From Candidatus Rifleibacteriota bacterium (GTDB lineage Bacteria > Riflebacteria > Ozemobacteria > Ozemobacterales > Ozemobacteraceae), in assembly GCA_022704885.1 (NCBI GenBank), contig JAKJFO010000038.1:1-25008 (forward strand): a DNA stretch of 25,008 bases. Direction: 5' to 3'. Both the position numbers and the translations under genes were made by a program. The notes below the pieces were generated by a model. The model ran no database searches. It was not told the origin of the DNA and worked only from the letters and a program-made list of their open reading frames with translations. Numbering within the stretch: the stretch's first letter is position 1; every line of letters begins with the position of its first letter. Below are positions 7,479 to 15,458 of this stretch, in pieces.

Positions 7479-8846
7479 TCAGCCGTTGTAGATCTGTCGG
7501 CTGCGCTCGTTCTGGCGTCTGATCAGATCTTTCAGTTCAGCATCGCCGAACCTTGTGAAGCGGCCTTTTTCGATGAGGGTTTCGCCGTGAACGATGCTGA
7601 GATCAACTGTGTCGACGGCACAGAATACCAGCGCAGCAAGCGGGTCAGTAGAACTGCCAGCCTGACGTAGACTGTCGAGTCTGAAGCCGACGAGGTCTGC
7701 TTCGTAGCCCTTTTCGAGCATACCGATATCATCGCGACCCAGCACTTTGGCGCCGCCAAGAGTAGCAACCTTTAATGCCTCACGAGCTGTGATGCAATCA
7801 GCGGTTTTAAGCACGCGCTGCAGCAGCATACAGTTACGCACTTCGAGCATCATGTTCGAGCAGTCGTTGCTGGCACTGCCGTCTACTGCCAGACTCACCG
7901 GCACATCGGCCTTGAGCATCTCGACGATTGGTGCGATACCAGAAGCCAGGCGCATATTGCTGGTTGGGCAGTGGGCGACGCCACCCTGCGCTTTGCCCAT
8001 GGCGACAACTTCTTCGGGAGACATGTGTACGCAATGTGCATAGAAAGAATTTTCGTCCATCCAACCGAGGTCTTCCATCAGTTTGAAGGGGCGCATACCG
8101 AATTCCTTGATGCAGAATTCCTCTTCGTCTTTCGTCTCGGCAAGATGTGTGTGAGCCTTGAGTCCCTTGCTGGTAGCGTATTTTTTAGCCTCGATCATCA
8201 ATTCGCGGGTAACTGAAAAAGGAGAGCATGGAGCCACGATGATTCTCGTCATGCCGCCGCGCTGCGCTTCATGAACCTTGCTGACGAGTTCGTCGGTCTC
8301 TTTCATGATGACATCTTCGGTTTGCACGACGGTGTCAGGTGGCAGGCCGCCGTCTTTTTTCGAGCGCGACATGCTGCCACGGCAGAGATGAAAGCGCATG
8401 CCGGTTTTGCGCGCGGCTTCGACCTGTCGGTAATAAAGGTCAGACTTGCCGTCAGGAACCAGATAAGAATGGTCGACAGCTGTGGTGCAGCCGCTCTGCA
8501 GCAGTTCAAGGGTTGCTATGGTCGTGGCAAGGCCGAAATCTTCAGGGGTTATACGTGCCCACAGCGGGTAGAGTCTGACGAGCCAGGTAAAAAGCTTGGC
8601 ATCCTGCACCTTTGGAAAATTGCGGGTCAGAGTCTGATAAAAGTGATGATGAGTATTTACCAGACCTGGAATGATGATAAGTTCAGACGCATCGATGTTG
8701 CGGGCATCAGCAGCCATTGGTGCCAGCTGCGCGGCATCACCGACAGCTGTAATCTGCGAATTTTCGATCAGCAGTGATACGTTTTCTTTTACTTCGGAGT
8801 CGCCTCCGGCCCAGAAAAATCTGGCGTTCTTAACGAAGGTTTTCAT
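7479..8846 (-). CDS. 8-oxoguanine deaminase-like amidohydrolase
   Basis: This 455-residue amidohydrolase belongs to the atrazine-chlorohydrolase/8-oxoguanine deaminase branch. It shows PGLVNTHHHFYQTLTR with metal ligands H66 and H68, KAHTHLAET, a histidine in FYAHCVHM and the catalytic aspartate motif AVDGSASND. Known relatives deaminate 8-oxoguanine to urate or act on substituted triazines; the exact substrate cannot be read from sequence, but purine is the best fit next to ssnA and the yge genes. AGGAG lies five bases before the ATG. The gene is followed by a 174-base gap holding a dispersed repeat and the ssnA promoter. No TM segment or signal peptide is seen. Confidence 0.82.
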   Translation of the reverse strand: MKTFVKNARFFWAGGDSEVKENVSLLIENSQITAVGDAAQLAPMAADARNIDASELIIIPGLVNTHHHFYQTLTRNFPKVQDAKLFTWLVRLYPLWARITPEDFGLATTIATLELLQSGCTTAVDHSYLVPDGKSDLYYRQVEAARKTGMRFHLCRGSMSRSKKDGGLPPDTVVQTEDVIMKETDELVSKVHEAQRGGMTRIIVAPCSPFSVTRELMIEAKKYATSKGLKAHTHLAETKDEEEFCIKEFGMRPFKLMEDLGWMDENSFYAHCVHMSPEEVVAMGKAQGGVAHCPTSNMRLASGIAPIVEMLKADVPVSLAVDGSASNDCSNMMLEVRNCMLLQRVLKTADCITAREALKVATLGGAKVLGRDDIGMLEKGYEADLVGFRLDSLRQAGSSTDPLAALVFCAVDTVDLSIVHGETLIEKGRFTRFGDAELKDLIRRQNERSRQIYNG

Positions 8847-8922
8847 ACCTGCTCCTTGATGATTTTTTTTATATTACTACAGTCTGCCGGCCGGTCGCAT
8901 CATTTTTGTCAGCCGACAGGGA

Positions 8923-11697
8923 TCAGCCACCAAAGGGCTTTCCACAGGTGGTACAATAGTATTCTTTTATTGCATTAGCTGCGTTGCAGTGCGGACAAGT
9001 CTTTTGCGGGCCGCTGATCGGCGCCCGGGCCGGTGGTTTTGGCTTGATCCCAAGGTCTGGAAAGGGTGGAGGAGGATTGTCTTCGGCAGCATCATTGCCG
9101 ATGCTTTCGTAGTCCGGCATGCCACCAGGTGCTGTGTTGCCAATATTTTCGTAATCGGGAAAGCCTCCGGGCGTAGTGCTGCCAATGTTTTCGTAGTCTG
9201 GCATGCCGCCCTGTCCGGCATTTCCGATGTTTCCATAGTCTGGTAATCCACCGGGGTTGTCGTTGCCGATGTTTTCGTAATCAGGCATGCCGCTGGGGGT
9301 ATCGTTGCCGATGCTTGCATAATCAGGCATGGATGCTGAACTTGCACTTGAAGGCCGTGCTGTTTTTGTGCCTGATTTACGCGGCTGGCCAGAGAAGGCA
9401 GATTCTGCCGGAAAGCGCGCTGCCGCAGTTTCCCGCCATTTTTCGGCTTCCTGCGCGTTGTCGAGGCGGTGACAGGTTTCGATGATCGCTTCGTAGTAAG
9501 CTGGACCCTCTGGAGCGATTTTAATGGCCCTGTCGAAAATCTTGAGTGACTGCTGTGAAAATACCTGCCGTTTGATATACAGATCGGCGAGGTAAACTAC
9601 TGCTTCGCTGTCGGTCGGATTTATCGAAATTGCCTTGAGAATGAAGTCCTGCGCCATTTTGTGGTCAGCCTGCTGTTTCATGTAGGCGTTGGCGAGATAG
9701 TTGATGACATCTTTGCGGGCTTCGTCGATCTTAAGCAGGCCCTGGATGTGTTCGAGGCCGGTCGGCGTCGTGTCTTCGAGCAGCAGACAGGCTTCGCCGG
9801 CAATTCGTTTTGCGTTGGGATTGCGGCTGTCTTTTTTGAGTAAAGCCGAGACCAGTTCATAGGCGCGTTGCGTATTGCCGGTGCGCAACAGGGCTTCGGC
9901 CAGCATGACCGCCACCTGCTTCGGGTTGGGCGTGTCTTCGCGGTCGTAGCGCTCCTGCAGGAACGCAAGGTTGGCTTCGTATTCTCCGCTCTCCTTGATT
10001 CGCTCGATTTTTTTGAGGATGCTTGAGGTTTTCCAGCTGGCCAGCACTTCTTTGCCGGTTTTGATCGCAGGAAACAGCATGGCCAGAAGTAAAATATAGA
10101 TGCCCAGCTGGAACTTGTAGAGGTAGATCCAGAACAGGGTCATCGTGACATCTGATCTGAAGCCAGATTTAAGCTTGCCGAAGTTTTCGAGCGCAAGTGC
10201 GTTATCGCCCTGCTTATATGCCACCATGGCTTTAACATAATGATAAATATCTTTGTGCTCTTCGTCTGTTTCGATATGACGCAGTGTTTCTTTGGCTTCG
10301 TCGTATTTTTCGAGGCGCAGACAGACTTCGGCATGCAATGGTGCAACGGTCTTACGGTGTTCTTCGTAGTCGGCCAGCAGCTTTTTGCCTGCGGTGTAGG
10401 CTTCTTCGAATTTGTTAACCTTGAAATCGTTATCAAAAGCGGCAAAACTTACGAGAAAGCTGTCCTGTCGGGCTTTGGTCTGCGCAGATTTTTCGCGCAG
10501 CATGGCTATTTTCTCAGGAATTTCCTTGTCGTCGGGTCTTAATTTGAGTGCATTCTCATAGTCGTTGATAGCAATGTCAAAGCTGCCACGCTTTTCCTTT
10601 TCAATTGCTTCCTTGATAAAATTGTCGAACTGACGGTTCAACTCTATCTGCTTTTTCTTTTCCTCGATCTGGGCTGCATTCTTTCTGGCCTGCTCGGCGC
10701 GATCTTTTTCGACCTGTGCTGAGATTTTCTTCAACCTGGTGGCCACTGTCTCTTCTTCAGGGTATGCAGTTGCCAGTTCCTGCAGGCTTTCGTGAGCTGC
10801 TTCGAATTTGCCTGACCTGATCAGGTCGTCAGCCTTGGCGAGAGATTGCTTCAGGTTGGCTTCGCGCTCGATCTTCTCACGTTTTTCTGAGATTTCGCCA
10901 ACTTTGGCTCCTGGCATCTTTTCGGCATTGCTCAGCAGTTCAAGGGCTTTGCCGTAATTGCCTTCGCTGTAAAATTTCTCGGCTTCGTCGAGAACTTTCT
11001 GGCGTTCCTGCTCTGACCGGTTGCGGATCTCTCGACGCATGGCAAACAATTCGTCGTTGGCATGCCTGATTCTGCCTGCAGTATTCAGGAACTTTTCAGC
11101 GTTGACAAAATCGTTCTCGCGGTAATATGCCCTGCCGACAATTACCAGGGCAGCTTGCAGGCTCTTGTCGTCAGCCTGTTCAAGCGCCGTGTTATTGCCC
11201 TTGACGATCAGGTCGCCTTCCTGCTTTATTTTGTCGAATTCATTGTTTTTCCACCAGTTTTCGAGAAGCGTCAGCCAGATTTTGGTGCCACCGGGGTAGG
11301 CATGGCAGGCTTTAAGCAGATACTCATTCATCTCAGTGGGCTTGCCGGCATTCTGGGCGTCTTTGGCCATGTTGATGTACAGTGCCCCAAGCGCTTTCTG
11401 AATATCGAGTTCCTGGTTGTTCAGCTGATGGGCTTTGATCAGAAAGCTTTCGGCCTCGAGCGGTTTTTTCTGGCGAAGTAATACAGTTCCGGCAAGATAA
11501 AAGGGTTCCCAGTTGTCGGGTTCGAGCTGGGTCGCCTGCCTGAGCAGTGCCATTGCCTGATCGTACTGGAACAGCGCTATATGGTCACGCGCCTTTTTGG
11601 TGACTGAATCAGTGGCACCCTGTGCCAGTAACAATACTGTCAGGCTGCAGAACAATGCTACGACGGCAACATGTCGGAAGAAAGTATGTTTTTTCAT
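8923..11697 (-). CDS. Membrane TPR protein with 14-residue repeats and C-terminal zinc ribbon
   Basis: This 924-residue protein is not a family I can name. Residues 1-27 form a signal peptide or anchor (basic KKH, then a hydrophobic stretch). Residues 30-515 contain TPR-like helices with a charged coiled-coil stretch near 320-370. A second hydrophobic segment at about 521-545 should span the membrane, and more TPR-like repeats follow to about 755. Residues 790-873 are six tandem copies of a 14-residue unit, [M/L/F]PDYxxIGNxxxGG. A Pro-rich linker leads to a zinc ribbon with C901, C904, C915 and C918. The likely topology puts the first TPR half outside and the tail in the cytoplasm. No ribosome binding site is obvious before ATG 11697. 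It diverges from secD; a scaffold or envelope-assembly role is only a guess. Confidence 0.85.
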   Translation of the reverse strand: MKKHTFFRHVAVVALFCSLTVLLLAQGATDSVTKKARDHIALFQYDQAMALLRQATQLEPDNWEPFYLAGTVLLRQKKPLEAESFLIKAHQLNNQELDIQKALGALYINMAKDAQNAGKPTEMNEYLLKACHAYPGGTKIWLTLLENWWKNNEFDKIKQEGDLIVKGNNTALEQADDKSLQAALVIVGRAYYRENDFVNAEKFLNTAGRIRHANDELFAMRREIRNRSEQERQKVLDEAEKFYSEGNYGKALELLSNAEKMPGAKVGEISEKREKIEREANLKQSLAKADDLIRSGKFEAAHESLQELATAYPEEETVATRLKKISAQVEKDRAEQARKNAAQIEEKKKQIELNRQFDNFIKEAIEKEKRGSFDIAINDYENALKLRPDDKEIPEKIAMLREKSAQTKARQDSFLVSFAAFDNDFKVNKFEEAYTAGKKLLADYEEHRKTVAPLHAEVCLRLEKYDEAKETLRHIETDEEHKDIYHYVKAMVAYKQGDNALALENFGKLKSGFRSDVTMTLFWIYLYKFQLGIYILLLAMLFPAIKTGKEVLASWKTSSILKKIERIKESGEYEANLAFLQERYDREDTPNPKQVAVMLAEALLRTGNTQRAYELVSALLKKDSRNPNAKRIAGEACLLLEDTTPTGLEHIQGLLKIDEARKDVINYLANAYMKQQADHKMAQDFILKAISINPTDSEAVVYLADLYIKRQVFSQQSLKIFDRAIKIAPEGPAYYEAIIETCHRLDNAQEAEKWRETAAARFPAESAFSGQPRKSGTKTARPSSASSASMPDYASIGNDTPSGMPDYENIGNDNPGGLPDYGNIGNAGQGGMPDYENIGSTTPGGFPDYENIGNTAPGGMPDYESIGNDAAEDNPPPPFPDLGIKPKPPARAPISGPQKTCPHCNAANAIKEYYCTTCGKPFGG
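9079..9330 (-). repeat. Six 42-bp tandem coding repeats
   Basis: Six in-frame 42-bp units start at 9330, 9288, 9246, 9204, 9162 and 9120, reading leftward. Each encodes PDY, two variable residues, IG, and a Gly-rich end. Units differ by several substitutions, mostly at the first residue (M, L or F) and at positions 5-6 and 9-13. The fixed PDY/IG residues point to a repeated short linear motif. Confidence 0.9.
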
Positions 11698-11823
11698 TTT
11701 TGAACCGTTATTCAGCCATATAGAATAACTTTTTCTGACTGAATAAGTAAATAAAAATTTGAACCTTGCACCAATCTTATGTTAAATTACACCGTCGCAA
11801 ATTTCCCCTCCGGCAAATAATCA

Positions 11824-11852
11824 TTGACTTGCCATCATTGCTTGAATATAAT
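11824..11852 (+). promoter_or_regulatory. Promoter of secDF
   Basis: TTGACT (11824-11829), a 17-base spacer and a perfect TATAAT (11847-11852) predict a start near 11859, 36 bases before the secD ATG. The region back to 11698 is AT-rich and must also hold the promoter of the divergent TPR gene, which I could not assign. Confidence 0.88.
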
Positions 11853-11894
11853 ACGTGTCTACTTTGGTCGACCTCAGCAAGGGAGTTTCTGTAA

Positions 11895-13577
11895 ATGAAG
11901 AGTAAACATAGTGTCAAAATCATTGTAGTATTAGCAGTATTACTGTTCTCTCTGTTCTATACGCTGCCTTCTACAAAAATTTGGGAAAACGCATTCGGCA
12001 TCATTTCGCCGGCCGAGCAACATGCGGTTCCACAGCGTCTGCTGGAATTCACCGCCGGTGAAGATGGCGCGTCAACACTGATCAAGTTTCAGGTTGACCG
12101 CATGGCCGAGATTTTCAATCTTGCCAAGAACCCGGCGCGTCCCGATGACGTTCTCAACAATGTAGTTGACACTGCCAGAAAAGCCTTTGTCGAAATGGGC
12201 GTAGAGGCCCGTGTCTTCAACCCCGATTATGAAAAGGGTGTTGTTTCGCTCAGAGTGGCAGGCAAGACTACTGCAGAAGCACAGGCTCTTCTTGGTGCTG
12301 CCAGGCTCTATTCGAAGCTCCCACTTGCAATCACAGCTCTTTTCCCGAGATCGAGAATTACTCTTGGTCTCGACCTCAAGGGCGGTATCGATCTGGTTTA
12401 CCAGGTTGACCTCAACTCGATCCAGGAAAACGACAGCATTACCGATGCCGTCAGTCGCTCGGTCGAAATTATCAGAAACCGCATCGACATGTTCGGTATC
12501 GCCGAACCCAGTATCAAGGCCCAGGATGGCAACCGCATCAGAATTCAGCTGCCCGGCGTTAAAGACCCGGAAAGAGTGAAGCAGCTGATTCAGAACACTG
12601 CCATGCTGCAGTTTCACATGGTTAAAGACCAGGCTCTGACCGCCGCTCAGCTGGAGCCGATCAGCCCCGACGGTGAAATCGTGCTGATGCAGCCAGGCAC
12701 TCCGCGCCAGCAGGCAATGTGGTTCAAACTGGTGCGCCGCCCCGAAGTCACCGGCCGCGATCTCAAATTCGCCAAGGTCTCTTTTGATGAGATGGGCGCA
12801 CCGATCGTTCACCTTGAATTCAACGCCGAAGGCGCTGCCAAGTTTGCACAGGTTACCGGTTCGCACATTGGCGAACAGCTGGCCATCGTTCTTGACAACA
12901 AGGTTCACAGCGCTCCTGTAATTCAGTCTCGCATTACCGGCGGCATGGCTCAGATTACCGGCCGCTTCTCTCTCGAAGAAGCTCAGAACCTCGCTATCGT
13001 ACTGCGGGCCGGCGCACTCCCTGCCAGCCTGATCGCTCTCGAGAGCAGAGTTGTAGGCCCGACCCTCGGTCAGGAATCGATCAAAGCCGGCTGGAGCGCT
13101 GGCGTAATCGGCGCGCTTCTGGTTCTGCTGTTCATGATGTTTTTCTACAAGTTTTGCGGCTTTCTTGCTGATCTTGCCGTGCTTTTCAATACACTGATCA
13201 TTTTTGGTGTTCTCGTATTCTTCGGTGGAACGCTGACTCTGCCTGGTATTGCCGGTCTCATTCTGACGCTCGGCTTCGCTGTCGATGCCAACGTTATCAT
13301 CTTTGAACGTATCAAGGAAGAATTCCGTTCCGGCAAAACGGTTCGAGCTTCGATCAATGCCGGTTTTGACCGGGCTTTCTCATGTATCATCGACTCGAAC
13401 GTCACTACTCTGCTTACTGTCGCGATTCTCTACATATTCGGTTCGGGCCCCATCCGCGGCTTTGCTACCACCCTGGGTATAGGACTCGTCGCCAACGTCT
13501 TCACTGCCATCATCTGCGTTAAACTGGCTCTTGACCTCTATTACAGCGGCGACCGTGCCAAGACTCTCAGCATTTAA
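11895..13577 (+). CDS. secD: Protein translocase subunit SecD
   Basis: SecD has 560 residues. With SecF it forms the membrane complex that uses the proton motive force to help pull secreted proteins through SecYEG. An N-terminal membrane helix lies at about 8-28. The extracytoplasmic P1 domain begins with the hallmark LGLDLKGG (about 157-164). Five further helices sit at about 395-550, including GFAVDANVIIFERIKEE, the conserved RND-type stretch. GGGAG (11881-11885) lies nine bases before ATG 11895. secF follows after 20 bases, so both are one operon. Length is between typical short SecD and the 615-residue E. coli protein. Confidence 0.96.
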   Translation: MKSKHSVKIIVVLAVLLFSLFYTLPSTKIWENAFGIISPAEQHAVPQRLLEFTAGEDGASTLIKFQVDRMAEIFNLAKNPARPDDVLNNVVDTARKAFVEMGVEARVFNPDYEKGVVSLRVAGKTTAEAQALLGAARLYSKLPLAITALFPRSRITLGLDLKGGIDLVYQVDLNSIQENDSITDAVSRSVEIIRNRIDMFGIAEPSIKAQDGNRIRIQLPGVKDPERVKQLIQNTAMLQFHMVKDQALTAAQLEPISPDGEIVLMQPGTPRQQAMWFKLVRRPEVTGRDLKFAKVSFDEMGAPIVHLEFNAEGAAKFAQVTGSHIGEQLAIVLDNKVHSAPVIQSRITGGMAQITGRFSLEEAQNLAIVLRAGALPASLIALESRVVGPTLGQESIKAGWSAGVIGALLVLLFMMFFYKFCGFLADLAVLFNTLIIFGVLVFFGGTLTLPGIAGLILTLGFAVDANVIIFERIKEEFRSGKTVRASINAGFDRAFSCIIDSNVTTLLTVAILYIFGSGPIRGFATTLGIGLVANVFTAIICVKLALDLYYSGDRAKTLSI

Positions 13578-13597
13578 TCAAGGAAGGGTATAAAGAT

Positions 13598-14518
13598 ATG
13601 AATTTTCAGTTCATGAAAAACAGATATACATTTTTTGGGCTCTCGATCACGCTGGTCGTGATTTCTATTTTGCTGCTGGTGGTCAAGGGGCTCAATTACG
13701 GCATCGACTTCAAGGGCGGCAGCATTCTGCATGTGCGCTTCATCGATGAATCGAACGAAAGCAAGATAAGAGACCACTTCAGACAGATCGCCAAAGACCG
13801 CAACCTTTATTTTACCGCCGACCAGATCGTCGTTCAGTCGGTAACCGGTGGTCAGAATCGCGAATTCATCATTCAGTATCCGGCGGCCCCAATGGATTCA
13901 GCCCAGAATGCTGAAGTTCACGATTACATTCTCGGCGATCTCAAACGCCTTGCACCATTTTCAGATGAGGCTCTCGAAGTTTCGAACGTCGGCCCCACCA
14001 TCGGCGACGAACTCAAAAAGCAGGGGCTGCAGGCCGCCGTTCTCTCGGTTGTTGGCATTCTGCTTTATCTGGCTTACCGCTTCGAATTTCAGTCAGCAAC
14101 CGGTGCGACCATCGCTCTCGTGCATGACCTCATCATCGTTCTCGGTGCAATTTCTCTCATTGGCCTTGAATTCGATGTTACCGTGCTGGCAGCGATTCTC
14201 ACACTGCTCGGTTACTCGGTCAACGACTCGATCGTCATTCTCGACCGCATTCGCGAGAACCGCAAGATCACCAAGGAAACCAGTTTTGCCGCGGTAATCG
14301 ACTCTTCGATCAATCAGACTCTCGGCCGAACATTGAATACCTCTATTACTACTCTGCTCGCACTGTTCTCGCTTCTGTTACTTGGTGGTATCTCAATCAA
14401 AGGTTTTGCAATGACTCTTACCATCGGTTGTATCGTCGGAACCTACTCTTCGATCTTTATCGCCAGCCCGGTTCTTTTTGAAATGACCGGCGACAAACTC
14501 GGCAGAGCCAAGCAGTAA
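13598..14518 (+). CDS. secF: Protein translocase subunit SecF
   Basis: SecF has 306 residues and is the partner of SecD in the Sec translocon accessory complex. TM1 lies at about 12-30, followed by NYGIDFKGGS, the SecF counterpart of the SecD DLKGG motif. The extracytoplasmic domain extends to about 135, and the remaining five helices include LGYSVNDSIVILDRIREN, the conserved stretch of TM4-TM5. AGGAAGGG lies upstream of ATG 13598. The gene is 20 bases downstream of secD and ends at an intrinsic terminator. yajC is not in the immediate neighbourhood. Confidence 0.96.
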   Translation: MNFQFMKNRYTFFGLSITLVVISILLLVVKGLNYGIDFKGGSILHVRFIDESNESKIRDHFRQIAKDRNLYFTADQIVVQSVTGGQNREFIIQYPAAPMDSAQNAEVHDYILGDLKRLAPFSDEALEVSNVGPTIGDELKKQGLQAAVLSVVGILLYLAYRFEFQSATGATIALVHDLIIVLGAISLIGLEFDVTVLAAILTLLGYSVNDSIVILDRIRENRKITKETSFAAVIDSSINQTLGRTLNTSITTLLALFSLLLLGGISIKGFAMTLTIGCIVGTYSSIFIASPVLFEMTGDKLGRAKQ

Positions 14519-14539
14519 GCCGTTTACAGAACTTTGCAG

Positions 14540-14563
14540 GCGCCCGTTTTCGGGCGCTTTTTT
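14540..14563 (+). terminator. Intrinsic terminator after secF
   Basis: GCGCCCG (14540-14546), a TTTT loop, CGGGCGC (14551-14557) and six T form a compact terminator 22 bases past secF. The dtd ribosome binding site starts four bases after the T-run. dtd therefore depends on readthrough, or on a promoter that I do not see. Confidence 0.92.
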
Positions 14564-14576
14564 CTTGGAGGCAAAA

Positions 14577-15026
14577 ATGAAAGCAGTTATACAGAGAGTC
14601 AAAAGCGCCTGTTTGAGCGTCGAAGGGAAACTTGTCTCGGAAATCGGCGACGGTCTGGTCTGTTATCTCGGCGTCGGCAGGGGAGACAGCGAGGATGATC
14701 TGCGCTGGCTGGTCAAAAAGACAGCTGGATTGCGCATTTTTGCTGATGCCGAGGGCAAAATGAATCTTTCGTTGCTCGACTGTGGATTCGCAGCACTCGT
14801 GGTTTCGCAGTTCACTCTTTATGGCAACGTAAAAAAGGGGTTCAGGCCGAGCTTCATCGACGCCGAAGAACCTGAGGCGGCCCGCCTGATGTATGAACGA
14901 TTCTGTCGTGAGCTTGCCAATGCCGGTGTAAAGAAGGTGGCTACAGGCATATTTGCTGCTGATATGTTGATAGAACAGCAGAACAACGGCCCGGTAACCA
15001 TTCTGCTCGACTCAAAGCAGCCCTGA
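14577..15026 (+). CDS. dtd: D-aminoacyl-tRNA deacylase
   Basis: This 149-residue protein frees D-amino acids wrongly attached to tRNA. Both family signatures are present: SQFTLYG (77-83) and NNGPVT (136-141), the Gly-cis-Pro motif that gives chiral selection. ATG 14577 is chosen because GGAGG (14567-14571) lies five bases upstream; an upstream in-frame TTG at 14565 overlaps the ribosome binding site and is rejected. The length agrees with the 145-residue E. coli enzyme. It converges on the small membrane-protein gene with a nine-base gap. Confidence 0.95.
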   Translation: MKAVIQRVKSACLSVEGKLVSEIGDGLVCYLGVGRGDSEDDLRWLVKKTAGLRIFADAEGKMNLSLLDCGFAALVVSQFTLYGNVKKGFRPSFIDAEEPEAARLMYERFCRELANAGVKKVATGIFAADMLIEQQNNGPVTILLDSKQP

Positions 15027-15035
15027 CCGTTAAGA

Positions 15036-15458
15036 TCAGGCGCCTGGAAACAGCTTTTTTTTGAGCTTGAGCAGATGTTTGAATCTGTTGTTTTCTTCAG
15101 GTATCTCACCGCTCTCGTTCAGATCGATCCTGAGATTTTTCTCGACCTTATTGAACACATCCGGGTCGATGAAAATATAGCCGGGATTGGCCTTGTACGT
15201 CAGCGCCAGCTCAAGCAGAAAGTCGCGGTCGAATTCTTCGAGTCCCTTCTGAAGCCGCACAGTATCGATAAATTCCATATCCTTGGCCGGAATCGACTCG
15301 AACGGGTTGGCTGACGACTGACGACTCTTGATGAAAAAAAAGAAAATGACCATGGCGCTGACTGGCAGGATGAACAGGAGGATGATTTCAGCCTCATAAT
15401 CACCCTGGCTGAAAAAATCGCTGATACTGCGCAACAGTTCGCGGCCACTCATTTTCAT
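15036..15458 (-). CDS. Small single-pass membrane protein, function unknown
   Basis: I do not recognise a family. The 140-residue protein has a short N-terminal segment, one strongly hydrophobic helix at about 22-43 (ILLFILPVSAMVIFFFFIK) and a soluble, charged C-terminal domain of about 95 residues. It ends in a basic helix, HLLKLKKKL. The start overlaps the stop of the upstream HEAT gene in TAATG (one shared base), which indicates translational coupling; a second start, M3, is six bases downstream. Being last in a three-gene unit with two large HEAT proteins, it may anchor them to the membrane. That is inference from context only. Confidence 0.75.
   Translation of the reverse strand: MKMSGRELLRSISDFFSQGDYEAEIILLFILPVSAMVIFFFFIKSRQSSANPFESIPAKDMEFIDTVRLQKGLEEFDRDFLLELALTYKANPGYIFIDPDVFNKVEKNLRIDLNESGEIPEENNRFKHLLKLKKKLFPGA

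Noticed and set aside
8884..8895. GC-rich palindrome CCGGCCGG as terminator of the TPR gene
   Set aside because: The stem is too short with no loop space, and no T-run directly follows it on the minus strand; the nearest T-containing stretch does not fit a terminator.
12072..12908. 278-residue frame antisense to secD
   Set aside because: It lies wholly inside secD on the opposite strand, has no recognisable domain, and its composition follows from codon bias of secD.
15022..15041. CCTGA/TCAGG hairpin as terminator of dtd
   Set aside because: The stem is only five to six pairs with a mismatch and the nearest T-run is over ten bases away.
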